A DNA stretch of 64,000 bases from Paragonimus westermani (lineage: Eukaryota > Platyhelminthes > Trematoda > Plagiorchiida > Troglotrematidae), in the NCBI GenBank assembly GCA_008508345.1, contig QNGE01000859.1, positions 108,123-172,122 of the forward strand, read 5' to 3'. Below, piece after piece: positions 1 through 10,260 of this stretch. The translations under genes were made by a program, and so were the position numbers. The notes beneath the pieces were generated by a model. That model was not told where the DNA came from. It was given only the letters and a program-made list of their open reading frames with translations, and made no database searches. Position 1 is the first letter of the stretch. Each line of letters starts with the position of its first letter.

Positions 1-138
1 CGGAGTTCAAATCCCGGTCGTGGCAAGGATATGCACTACTGACGAGCTCTAATGAGAGCGAAACTCGAGTCTAGTGCTTCTTTTCGAAAGAGGCCGGCTG
101 GAATGTCTATCTGAATGCGAACACTGCGATCAAATGTG
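1..138 (+). repeat. tRNA-derived SINE, 3' part, cut by window edge
   Basis: The first bases contain the B-box-like GAGTTCAAATCCCGG, followed by the SINE body: a ..GGCAAGGATATGCACTACTGACGAGCTC.. block, an AATGAGAGCGAAACTCGAG block, and CTTTTCGAAAGAGGC. The same body occurs in the 42.4 and 42.9 kb copies. The tRNA-like head lies upstream of the window. The SINE stops at about 138, where the R1 repeat begins. The inverted R1 copy near 55.16 kb has no SINE at that point, so the SINE inserted next to R1 in this copy only. Confidence 0.75.
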
Positions 139-2262
139 AGTTCCAGAAACGTAGAACATTGCATGCTGTTGATAACCAGCATCACTCCCTCTGTGGGATG
201 ACCACACCATCCTAATGATCAGACAAGCAAGTTGTGCAAGAATGTGGTTTTTCGAAACCAAACTGAACCGGATCAACGAACGATGCTCGAGTTGGCTGAT
301 CTCAATACACGCCGTTGAATCGCTTCCAGGAAACGTGGCTGGATTTTAAAAACTACGAGGTCCACCCTACTGCCAACTAGGTGACTACACTCGGTTCAAC
401 TTGAAGCCACTGCACTCGGTATTGCTTCGTTAATTTCACAGCCGGACAACTTTGACTTGTGCTCAATTCATCGTTCCGATGAAAATATGTATTCAGTTGT
501 ACCACAACCGTGAGAATGATAAGCAAATGTTGGTTGGTCAAACAAGCACTCAAAAAAGCTTGATGCCACTCCGGCCGAAACTCAACATCACACCGTGGCT
601 ACCGAAAACATTTTCTCGAGAAAACGATGAAGTTTGAAACGGAGATTGTTGAGCAAGTGGTTTATCGTCAGTGGATATGGCCTGATGGAATGCAACGGCA
701 ATCATTTCAGAAAATTACACGCGTAATCGGTTCCCAAAAGCTTGGTGGCTTGAACGCTTAGTTCAGTCCCAAATGATTTACCGGAAATACTTCTCCCGTT
801 TGATATATGAAGTGTTAAAACCGCATATACCAACCGGTCAGAATTAACCCATGGCAAATACGATTTGGGACGGACCAATTTGCATTTCTTCAAAATAGTG
901 TGTGTAAACGGGCATAGTACCTTCGTCTTCGCCTATAAAGTGTGGTATAAATGAAAGGGTCTCACTATACTTCAGTAGGTTGCGCTCAGGATTCGCGCTT
1001 ATGAGCAAGATAGGTTAACGATGAGCCGGAAATTCGCCGAGTATCTGTTCGACTATTGTTCATCTAAACTCAATGTGAGATGCTTTGGACTGGGATCAGT
1101 GAAGTTTCTAACATTACCTTGTCATGTTTTCTATAGAGCTAAATGTCGAGTTTGGAGTGCGAACTATACACAACATGTTTACTTCTAGGTTCTGATATGA
1201 TTGGTCGATGATTTCTAGTTTGTGGTGTGTTTTAGCAATCAACACGTTTGTTGTGCGAGGGGTGTCAGCAATTCGAACTCACTTTCTTACGCGAGGCGCG
1301 CCTGTGATATATTGCAACCGAGTTCAAGTGACCGAATTAAGGTAACCAAGGCAATTCAAGGATTGTGGCGATGCTGACCTTGGTGCTAATTATGAACTCA
1401 GTGAACACTTTTGAGGTACCGAAGAAGCACACCATAATTAGTTTAGAAACTGAACGAAAGGAGATGGTACACCAAAGACGGGAGATAATACTCCGCCGGC
1501 ATTTCTGTTATGACAAATATCAACTGTACTATCGAGCCATTGCCTATGGACACCGATTCAGTCGAAAGTTTGAAGCTGAGCTTTGGCAAGTGAACCACTG
1601 TATATCCACATTATTCACTCTGTGAACTGTCTAATCTGAGCTTCTTTTTTTGCAGTAAAACTACAACATTTCCTTTTTTTATTCGACATGTTTTTTCGAG
1701 GTGAATTTGATGTAGATCATAGGTCGGATAAGGAATAACGATTCTCAGTTGACTACAAATAGGTGCTTCGGCTGATATGGGAACTTTTGTCAACCAATTG
1801 CATATGTTCAGGAAGAGTCAGTTACGAGGAAATCTTTTCACCAGTAGGCATTTAATCCGCTTACAAATATAACTAATGCGAGAACTCATCCAGTACAAGC
1901 CTATCATTTATTCACAAAAACAACGATATGTACGTGTGAAGTAAGGCCTGTGTAAGATTGTGTTCATGATTTCACTATTCTCTCGCAAGAGTTGGCCCTA
2001 TCGGAGCACACTGAAATGCCAACAATTAGTTGATTATTTAGTTAATAACACTGGAGGTAACGGCTAGTGAGTATGTCTTTTTGTGAGATGTTCGGGCAAC
2101 CTGGTCACCATTTATACGATTTCAGGCATGTTTTATTTCGTCGTGCCGAAACAGAAGTCAGTGTCGGCATGGTCAAGATGGTTGTCTGAAGAAAGTTTCG
2201 ACTATTGTACTAATAGGCACCACTTACGAGCCCTAACATGAGCGAGACTCGGGTGTATCGTC
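138..2262 (+). repeat. R1 dispersed repeat, copy 1 (about 2.1 kb)
   Basis: This block matches the reverse complement of 52930-55158 in patches throughout. Coordinates sum to 55296 over 452-893 and to about 55374 near 1160, so the left copy carries some 78 bp extra. Matching landmarks are the frame at 452-637 (mirrored at 54659-54844), the GGTAACCAAGGCAA block near 1344, and the GCGAGAACTCA..CAGTACAAGC block near 1880. The last 130 bp resemble a worn tRNA-SINE head and body. Divergence is roughly 10-20 percent, so this is an old family. I see no transposase or reverse transcriptase in it. Confidence 0.7.
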
Positions 2263-4041
2263 CCTAGATTATCGTGAAGTAATTTAGAATGGAACATACT
2301 CTTAGAATGTACGGATTCGATTGTTCTCAGATTTTCTCCTTCAGATATGTCATTTGAAATCTCAAAAGGGACACAGTCAGAAAACGTTTGAGAGTTTCCG
2401 AACGGGTGTTTAGGTAGGTAGACTGTTTGGATATACTGAGTCCAAAACACAAAACTATCTTCGAGATCAAGGGGAATAAATAAAATTTGCTTCTGCCTGA
2501 TTCCATCTATCTATTTGCTTATCCTATTTAGTTGACCAAATTTAAACAAGTAATGGGTGTTTCCCATTCACTGTTTACCTATAACGAACTAATAGGCATT
2601 GTAGCACCAAGTTAACAATGTTCCACACAGACCGTCATGTCCACTTGAGGTATTTTTCAATAACGTAATACAATGGTTGTCAAGCGCAACAGTGCGCTTT
2701 ACAGAGAGTAAGAAAGAAGAACAATAGGTTAATGACCAAATCACAAACAGTGACATTCTTCATGATATACAGGAGATGTGAATCGGCGGCTTTTCGCGTG
2801 ACTGCATCGCGCCTCATATCTACCCGTTTGAGCAAGTGTACTCATGTTTTGCCTTATGTTTGTGCGACACTTACGGAGAACTTTCAAAATATTTTCTACG
2901 AAACGTGTTTAACCAATTTATCACAGTCGGCTACCCCGTTTTACTGTCACAAAATAGCAGTCACTCAAAGTATTTTGCTGATTGTCTCCGTGTCCACGAC
3001 TGCTTGAGAGAGCTTTGAAAAATATTCCGTCAGCTCATCAGCTGTACTGAACTATCCTTTGTTTTCGTGGATTTTTAAGTAATCGGAACTTTTCGTCCCA
3101 TTCTTTCACAATTTCTATCAAATGGGTCATCTTTCCCAATGCAAAGAATTTCGTGTTTACTTTCCACTACTCCCCAATTTGATTGTGAACGGTTGAACAA
3201 GAGTCTCACTCTCTACTAGACGAATTTCACCCAAAATATATACCATTTGTATCCTTCACATCGAATACAGATCCCATTCGCTGCGCATGATTCATTCTAG
3301 AATTCTCCAGTACCGTTCTATTTGATGTCAACTGTCATTCGGAATAACACATCGCATGCATACGTCATTCGTTCGCTGGAGGCGCAATATATAACCGTGA
3401 GTCTAGCAACAACCGGTCGAAAGTTCTATGCCGCCACGGTCGGAGTGTTTTAGTCATCCAGCCGAACTACCCTTTACTTGGAAATGTTACTGCTTCTGTA
3501 AGCCGAATCTCACTACACTTACCATCTTTACTGAGGGTACCAGGTCAAAAGGGAACGGTACTTGCATTGTCTAGTGTCCAAAACTTTTCCAGCTAGATTT
3601 CGTTGTGAGATGAAACGGGCTCAATCACAAGGTGTCACGCAACGAGCATAACGGAGACAACCAGCCATTGTGATCACATGTGGATTACTGACCTCTAAAC
3701 AGCAGGACATCATGAACAATGATTTCGAAGTCATTTGGCGAACTACAACTGGTGAAATCAGATGACAACCACTCCCTTATCAGCAGGAAGACATGATCGT
3801 CAGAATTAATTTATCCTGGTAAATGAACGACCGTTTCGCGTGTATGTGCGTGTGATCCTTCTGTCCTCCACACTAACTTTTTTGAACGTTTTGTGTCTAT
3901 ATCAACACTACAGTGTGCCCCTGTTGAAATACAGCGAGGTCGGGCAAGCAACAAATCGAATGTTCCGATGTTTTCATTCTTTTCCAAACATATTTCCAAA
4001 AACAATCGGTTTCGGACATACGTTAATGTTTATGTGTAATC
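2263..4041. other. no recognisable gene
   Basis: Short overlapping open frames near 2.73-3.02 kb and 3.81-4.06 kb occur on both strands and lack splice context or recognisable motifs. Nothing else stands out before the direct duplication begins at 4042. Confidence 0.5.
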
Positions 4042-5261
4042 TCGTCAATTTGGGGCTTTCATGAGCAAAACCTGAGGTTTGCTGTTTCTTCTGAATGCTA
4101 TTTTCCTAGCTGGTGACGTTCTACCTCACTGTCTGCACTCCTGTCTCTAACTTATGACACATGGATCGCTTGATTTGCTAACGTCCGTTAGGTTACCTGA
4201 CTCCAATTATTTGTTCTATCCACATCGACCTTGAAGTCGCGCAAAACCACCACCAACGATGTCGGCCAGGTTTACATGAACGAAAGTCCTTGACGCAATG
4301 AATGCTCTTGTAATCCTACTGGTTGCCCCCTAGTGCGCGAGAGAAGGATGCACTCTAGTTGGCCCGTTCGCCCTCTGCAATGAGCAGTTTGCATAAAATT
4401 AACCGATTTTACCTCAACGATTGAAAAGACTTAATCGAAATCCTAATATCTTGCCACAGGTCTTTCTTCTGGTTTAACTGAACGAATGATGAGAACTCAA
4501 TGTTTCAAAAGTGAACAGGAATTCTTTTTTGGAAACCAAAGTGCTAAAATGATTTGCTGAAAATTCTTTTAAAAGTTTGTGTCTGTCGGTGCACTGGGGA
4601 TTGTGTTAGCAGACTTCAAAAGTTGACATTTGTATGAGATGAAACCCTTTCCTATCTACTACATTAGTAACTGAACAGTCTTATTTGTAAATATTTTTCA
4701 GTGACTTCCTGCCATTATACGGACTAAACTCACAGTATAAGTTTGCATAAAATGGGAACCACCTATATTTCCGGATAGTCCCCAACTAATAAACCAACAA
4801 TACTTTGAATGAACGGCATCCATCCACCAAGCAGGAGAAACTGCAGGCCAAACACGACACCTTTGAAACATGTGTACGTTATTTGCAGTATATTATTCAT
4901 GCAAACCTTGAACCAGTGATCCAGATAACAATAGCAATGAGATATTCTTTTTAGCACATCTGTCCGAAGCACGCTCAGATGAGCGCGATCAATAAACATA
5001 TTGCAAAGCGATACGGAACTGCACACCTTGAATGTACAGCGTAATTAATAATTGTACAGTACATCATTTGTGTGAATAAAGCAACACGACAGACATCGTG
5101 CGAGAGAAATATGCCAGTTTGCGAAAAAGCATTTGAGGTTCATGCTTCTAAAATGATAGATCTCGGAATCCCCAAAATATGTTGAGTAGTTACATCGGTT
5201 TGCGTTTTACAAGATGATCACTGAACTAATATTCAAAGGCATGCTAGGACGAGGTGAACTG
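4042..5261 (+). repeat. direct duplication, copy 1 (1220 bp)
   Basis: This block is repeated with a constant offset of 1221 at 5263-6482. I saw no difference on reading both copies, and the minus-strand frame at 4763-5026 recurs unchanged at 5984-6247. A single N at 5262 joins the copies. Perfect identity plus the N suggests an assembly overlap that was joined rather than merged. A real recent tandem duplication is the alternative. Confidence 0.95.
4763..5026 (-). CDS. unrecognised hydrophobic frame inside duplicated block
   Basis: This is an 87-codon minus-strand frame, present twice (also 5984-6247). Its second half is rich in hydrophobic residues (GVVFGLQFLLLGG and PFIQSIVGLLVG), which would suit one or two membrane segments. 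Several cysteines occur in the first half. An AG precedes the frame (..ACATTCAAG), so it could be an exon. I do not recognise the family, and the frame may be chance. It is listed because it is the longest frame in the duplicated block. Confidence 0.2.
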   Translation of the reverse strand: MCSSVSLCNMFIDRAHLSVLRTDVLKRISHCYCYLDHWFKVCMNNILQITYTCFKGVVFGLQFLLLGGWMPFIQSIVGLLVGDYPEI

Positions 5262-5262
5262 N

Positions 5263-6482
5263 TCGTCAATTTGGGGCTTTCATGAGCAAAACCTGAGGTT
5301 TGCTGTTTCTTCTGAATGCTATTTTCCTAGCTGGTGACGTTCTACCTCACTGTCTGCACTCCTGTCTCTAACTTATGACACATGGATCGCTTGATTTGCT
5401 AACGTCCGTTAGGTTACCTGACTCCAATTATTTGTTCTATCCACATCGACCTTGAAGTCGCGCAAAACCACCACCAACGATGTCGGCCAGGTTTACATGA
5501 ACGAAAGTCCTTGACGCAATGAATGCTCTTGTAATCCTACTGGTTGCCCCCTAGTGCGCGAGAGAAGGATGCACTCTAGTTGGCCCGTTCGCCCTCTGCA
5601 ATGAGCAGTTTGCATAAAATTAACCGATTTTACCTCAACGATTGAAAAGACTTAATCGAAATCCTAATATCTTGCCACAGGTCTTTCTTCTGGTTTAACT
5701 GAACGAATGATGAGAACTCAATGTTTCAAAAGTGAACAGGAATTCTTTTTTGGAAACCAAAGTGCTAAAATGATTTGCTGAAAATTCTTTTAAAAGTTTG
5801 TGTCTGTCGGTGCACTGGGGATTGTGTTAGCAGACTTCAAAAGTTGACATTTGTATGAGATGAAACCCTTTCCTATCTACTACATTAGTAACTGAACAGT
5901 CTTATTTGTAAATATTTTTCAGTGACTTCCTGCCATTATACGGACTAAACTCACAGTATAAGTTTGCATAAAATGGGAACCACCTATATTTCCGGATAGT
6001 CCCCAACTAATAAACCAACAATACTTTGAATGAACGGCATCCATCCACCAAGCAGGAGAAACTGCAGGCCAAACACGACACCTTTGAAACATGTGTACGT
6101 TATTTGCAGTATATTATTCATGCAAACCTTGAACCAGTGATCCAGATAACAATAGCAATGAGATATTCTTTTTAGCACATCTGTCCGAAGCACGCTCAGA
6201 TGAGCGCGATCAATAAACATATTGCAAAGCGATACGGAACTGCACACCTTGAATGTACAGCGTAATTAATAATTGTACAGTACATCATTTGTGTGAATAA
6301 AGCAACACGACAGACATCGTGCGAGAGAAATATGCCAGTTTGCGAAAAAGCATTTGAGGTTCATGCTTCTAAAATGATAGATCTCGGAATCCCCAAAATA
6401 TGTTGAGTAGTTACATCGGTTTGCGTTTTACAAGATGATCACTGAACTAATATTCAAAGGCATGCTAGGACGAGGTGAACTG
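5263..6482 (+). repeat. direct duplication, copy 2 (1220 bp)
   Basis: Second identical copy of 4042-5261. It begins directly after the N at 5262. Unique sequence resumes at 6483. Confidence 0.95.
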
Positions 6483-7500
6483 AGAATGGAGAAAATGAAC
6501 AATCGAAAAATTTTGCTGTTTGATGTAAATGGTTCCGAAAAATGCGTAGAAAAGATTTAGGGAATGACGGGAAACAGGAAAGCTTACAATTTTGCAAAGA
6601 AACGGACAGGCCTCTGGAAAGGGCTTCGTTATTTACGTAGAATGGACGGAATTACGGAAATCTAACGAACTGAACAACCAATACGGGATTTTGAGTGTCT
6701 AAACGTTATGTAATGTCTTCTTGCGTTAGGTATTTGTAATATCAAGAATGAAGTCTATGAGAACCACAGTGATTATCACAACAAATTCAGACAAAATATC
6801 TAGTCCAACGTTTATTGCAAACATTTCAAAGATTGCTAAGGTTGCTCAGCACTGCCGATGCCAGTAAATTATAGAATTAAGCGAACACTTCATCTGAAAC
6901 AACGGACCAGCTGTGGATCGCAGGCACAACTTGAAATTCACCTTAATACACTATCCGTAGTTTGTTAATGCGAAGTGCATGGTTCTCGTTTCACCAACCT
7001 AATGACCGCTTTACAAACCACTGTTAATCTTGGCAGAACGGTTGCGCACACTGAGACATGCACAGCCCAAAATCCGGCGCATACCAAGCTGTACATCAAG
7101 TTGACCTTTGGACTGAACTACACACGCTGTATTAGACACTACAAACATACATAATAGTTATGTTATCAATTAGAACGTAATCGAACATGATGCAACGTTG
7201 ACACAGACACATGTCGATCAACCCGTACATACAAGTTTAGCAGAAAACTCAGTAGGACAAAACTGAAGAGTACTTACTCTCTAATTTGGTAACAACAAGG
7301 TACAGGTGTTAACTGTTCTAGGTGGAAGAAACTGCAGCGTTACAATCTGAAACATAAAGCGATGAAGCCGATTAGTTAGAAACAATGAGCATTCTAATGC
7401 ATACGTTGAGAGGTATCTCAGCATTATTTGCAACAATGGTAAAGGTCCACCCGAAACACCGACTATTAAGCAAGCTGAGCCAACTCGTACAAGGAGGAGG
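6483..7500. other. no recognisable gene
   Basis: AT-rich unique sequence with no long open frame. I see no repeat shared with the rest of the window. Confidence 0.5.
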
Positions 7501-7743
7501 ATGGTTTTCTCCTATTCGTTCCTGCCCGAGTTAGTCACGAAGAAAGTGCGTTGGATTGTTTACAGCCGTAAAGATAAAATGGACGAAAATAAATTTAAAA
7601 AAATTACATTGATGTTTTTAGCTGTTCAACACCAGCAGCGAAAAGTAAAACCCGCAAAAACGAAATACCAACACAGGTGCGCGCTTAATGTAATCGGGTC
7701 AAATTGGTGGTTAGGAGACCCGGATTGTAGTCCACGTTTGTAG
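7501..7743 (+). CDS. candidate first exon, basic protein, family unknown
   Basis: An 80-codon frame opens with ATG in a favourable context (AGGATGG). The product is strongly basic and lysine-rich in the middle (KDKMDENKFKK, QQRKVKPAKTK). A possible splice donor, CAG followed by GTGCGC, lies at 7676/7677 and would leave about 58 codons in the exon. Downstream of it the minus strand is also open (7711-8004), so reading-frame length alone is weak evidence. No domain recognised. Confidence 0.25.
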   Translation: MVFSYSFLPELVTKKVRWIVYSRKDKMDENKFKKITLMFLAVQHQQRKVKPAKTKYQHRCALNVIGSNWWLGDPDCSPRL

Positions 7744-7744
7744 C

Positions 7745-9330
7745 AGTTGGGTAAATTTTGAAAACCATGTAAGCATTTGGAAGTACCCATAGGGTTGGGC
7801 GGTGTGTTCCAGCGTGAACAAACCACAAAATGTGAAAAACTTCCGTCTAAAAATTAATCTAATCAGTCCACAATACAGATTCAGCGAGCGATTCATGAAG
7901 CATTCACCCTCTTCCAACGGAAAGAGATGCGCCAGTGGGTGACGCCGAACGCGGAGTAGATCGTAGATAAGAATTAGATCTTCACTGAGGTGACGGTAAT
8001 TCATTTAAAATCAAACCAACTCCGGTGAGCTCGCTGAGTAGGGGATTCGCCTCACCCCCCGTAATTCTTCTAGTGACTTGCCTCCCAACACTTTCAAACA
8101 GCGTCAGTCATTTTCAAGGTGAATTTCCAAATGTGGGTGGATTGTTAAGGCGAACATAGTGGAAACACTCTGGAGTAGAATTTTCCGGAAATTCGCCCTA
8201 AGATGTTTAAGATCATTTGTGCCTCTCCATCCATGGTTGTACAATTCTTTCACAGACCATACATTTCCTCCGGACTCTCAGATCTATTTCGCATACTTAT
8301 AGCAGTAGCATTTTGTCGCTCAGTTAGTAGTCCGTAGAATTTTGATGGCTGATGTACGTGACTCAGCAACTGTCATTACCGAACAGCAAGTTGCTTTGTA
8401 CGGACCATTTGTATAGTCGTTTGAAATCTGTGTCTGAGTTTACCATGTATTCCAAGAACTCTGAAAATCGCTAGAGTTTCGCGTTATTGTTGCAAAGCAA
8501 AACCGTTTGTATGACGATGCTGGGTAACGCGAGATCGAAAAGACTGAGCAACGAGTGCCGAAAAATAGATCCTTGTGGAATATTGTTGTTAGCAGGGGAC
8601 TAACCCGAGGAACCTCAGTTCACCTTAACGCTTACCATACTTTTAGCTGAATAACTCTCAAGCCAACCTATTAGGTTAACGACACGGATCAGTTCTGCGT
8701 TGGCAGACTTCGATAAAAAATTATGAGCAATCGGCAGACTCCTTATTCATGAACAGCCATCAGGAAAGCTATGACACTGATTCGTAGTGATTTCCATATC
8801 TGTAACTTTGGCTTGAAGAGAGTCATGTAGTAAGTTCCCCATTTCAGTGAGTAGTTTCTACATACACCCCCTGATGTTTACTCCGCACGCCACCTGTTTC
8901 CGGATAACTGGCAAGAGGCCAGTTGACAAGAAGTGGACAAACGTTATAGGCTGTTTATCTATTCTCTCGAAGATGTAACTTTCCAAGGAGATGGGACATT
9001 CAGTCAGTTAGTAGGTTCTTCCTTCTGATTAATTTTTATATTTAAATTTACACCAGTTGGGTTAGTTGTCACTATGTTTCCAAAAGTCTTTCGGGGTTTG
9101 TATTCATGTACACTTAACAAAGACTGCCCAAAGTATTTATCGCCTCGAAATATCTGCTAGTAAATCCAACAGACTCGTGACGGTGCGAAAAGTCAACATT
9201 ACTCACCGTACATACCGCGACTCCTCTGCGGAAAAGCTACAGAAAGGTACCTGGGAATGACCGTGTTTAGGTCAAGATTGACCTTCTTCCGAAGCAGTTG
9301 TGATGTAACGCAAGTTCAGTCTGCTCTAGT
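7745..9330. other. no recognisable gene
   Basis: Scattered short frames on both strands. The far end could hold eroded upstream parts of the Penelope-like element at 9.5 kb, but I could not identify reverse transcriptase motifs there. Confidence 0.45.
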
Positions 9331-9556
9331 TGGTATCTTTTCCAGTAGCTTTGTTCAATTGCTTAGCCTTCCTTTTATCAGGACGGGGACTCTTCAATGG
9401 AGCATGACTGCAACAATTTAGACTGGCCGCACAGAGTTATTTCTCCATCTCTGCACAGCTCCCTTGTGATTGGACTGTAGATTCACGATCTCAGTGAAGT
9501 GTTGTCTGATTCCCAGGATACCCTGAAGACAGAACGGGAGATGTTGGGGCAATACG

Positions 9557-10117
9557 GTGAAGAAAAGCACTAAGCCTGTACTAACGGTTCAAAAGGATAT
9601 TTGCCTATTCTTGCCATTCAAGGGTGATCACCTAGCCAACGACATAAAGCACAAATTAAAATCTGCCCTGGCTCCAACGTATGCGGCTGCTCAGTTGCGC
9701 TTATTTCATACCACTAGTGGACCAGTTCTCCGCAAACGCAAAAGTAGTTTGTCAAACTGTTCTGTCTCCCATGGTGTGTACCAGTTCACTTGCAGTTGCA
9801 GTGACGTTTACATAGGCAGAACAGACCGACAACTAGCACAGAGAGTCGTCGAACACATCCCGGAGTGGTTGAAACATCAGATGACGCACCAGTTCCAACT
9901 TGACGCATTGACTACTCGAAAGCCAACGTCATCGATTGCTAAACATCTCATGACAACAGGTTATCAAGTTGACCCAGTGAACTCATTCAAGATACTGTTG
10001 CGCAACCGAAATCCGAAGTTACTAGCCTTTTGCGAAGCGATTCTCATTCGAACTTACCAACCGACGTTATGTGCACAGAAGTGGTTGAAACAACCGGTCG
10101 GGTTGCCATGGTCATGA
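9557..10117 (+). CDS. Penelope-like element C-terminus, GIY-YIG endonuclease
   Basis: The frame gives 186 residues ending at TGA. Residues about 15-70 form a basic linker (LPFKGDHLANDIKHKLKSAL, then RKRKSS). The endonuclease follows: HGVYQFTCSCS at 72-82, VYIGRTDRQLAQRV at 84-97, and a likely catalytic glutamate in AFCEAILIRTYQ (E160). In this family the GIY-YIG domain nicks target DNA to prime reverse transcription and sits at the C-terminus, after the reverse transcriptase. The nominal start is a GTG at 9557, which is only the 5' limit of the open frame; the true protein would begin far upstream. The domain itself has no internal stop, so this is the least damaged copy in the window. Confidence 0.85.
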   Translation: MKKSTKPVLTVQKDICLFLPFKGDHLANDIKHKLKSALAPTYAAAQLRLFHTTSGPVLRKRKSSLSNCSVSHGVYQFTCSCSDVYIGRTDRQLAQRVVEHIPEWLKHQMTHQFQLDALTTRKPTSSIAKHLMTTGYQVDPVNSFKILLRNRNPKLLAFCEAILIRTYQPTLCAQKWLKQPVGLPWS

Positions 10118-10203
10118 TTACATAATAAGTGGTGTGCTTGTTTTTGTGTCTAGTCCCTGTTTGTCGTTAACTATATGATGCATATAACTGGCACATTTTA
10201 AGT

Positions 10204-10244
10204 TTGCGACTGATGACAGTAAATGAAATGCTAACATATCGCAA
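10204..10244 (+). ncRNA. hammerhead-ribozyme-like motif in PLE tail (copy 1)
   Basis: In order: TTGCGA (stem I, 5' strand), CTGATGA (first core), an 8-nt stem II region, GAA (second core), ATG-CTAA-CAT (3-bp stem III with tetraloop), A (cleavage-site residue), TCGCAA (stem I, 3' strand). Stem I pairs over 6 bp, and the A:T closing pair after GAA is in place. Short type I hammerheads with a tiny stem III are known from Penelope-like elements. Stem II does not pair convincingly, so activity is uncertain. The arrangement recurs at the same 41-nt length in two further copies. Confidence 0.65.
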
Positions 10245-10260
10245 TATATATGATGAATTG

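Larger units (their letters stand above)
9330..10260 (+). mobile_element. Penelope-like retroelement, 3' portion
   Basis: This stretch holds the C-terminal coding part and the 3' tail of a Penelope-like element. The tail ends with a hammerhead-like motif at 10204-10244. Just upstream of the open frame, a different reading frame gives a phrase ending TEREMLGQYG, which could be the end of the upstream polyprotein displaced by a frameshift near 9555. The reverse transcriptase itself is not recognisable, so the copy is 5' truncated or eroded. The same coding tail and 3' end recur in decayed form at 26.4-26.8 and 47.2-47.5 kb. Confidence 0.7.

Noticed and set aside
4763..6247. Tandem gene duplication (two identical 87-codon frames)
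   Set aside because: The identity extends over all 1220 bp including non-coding sequence and is joined by an N, so an assembly artefact is more likely than a gene family.
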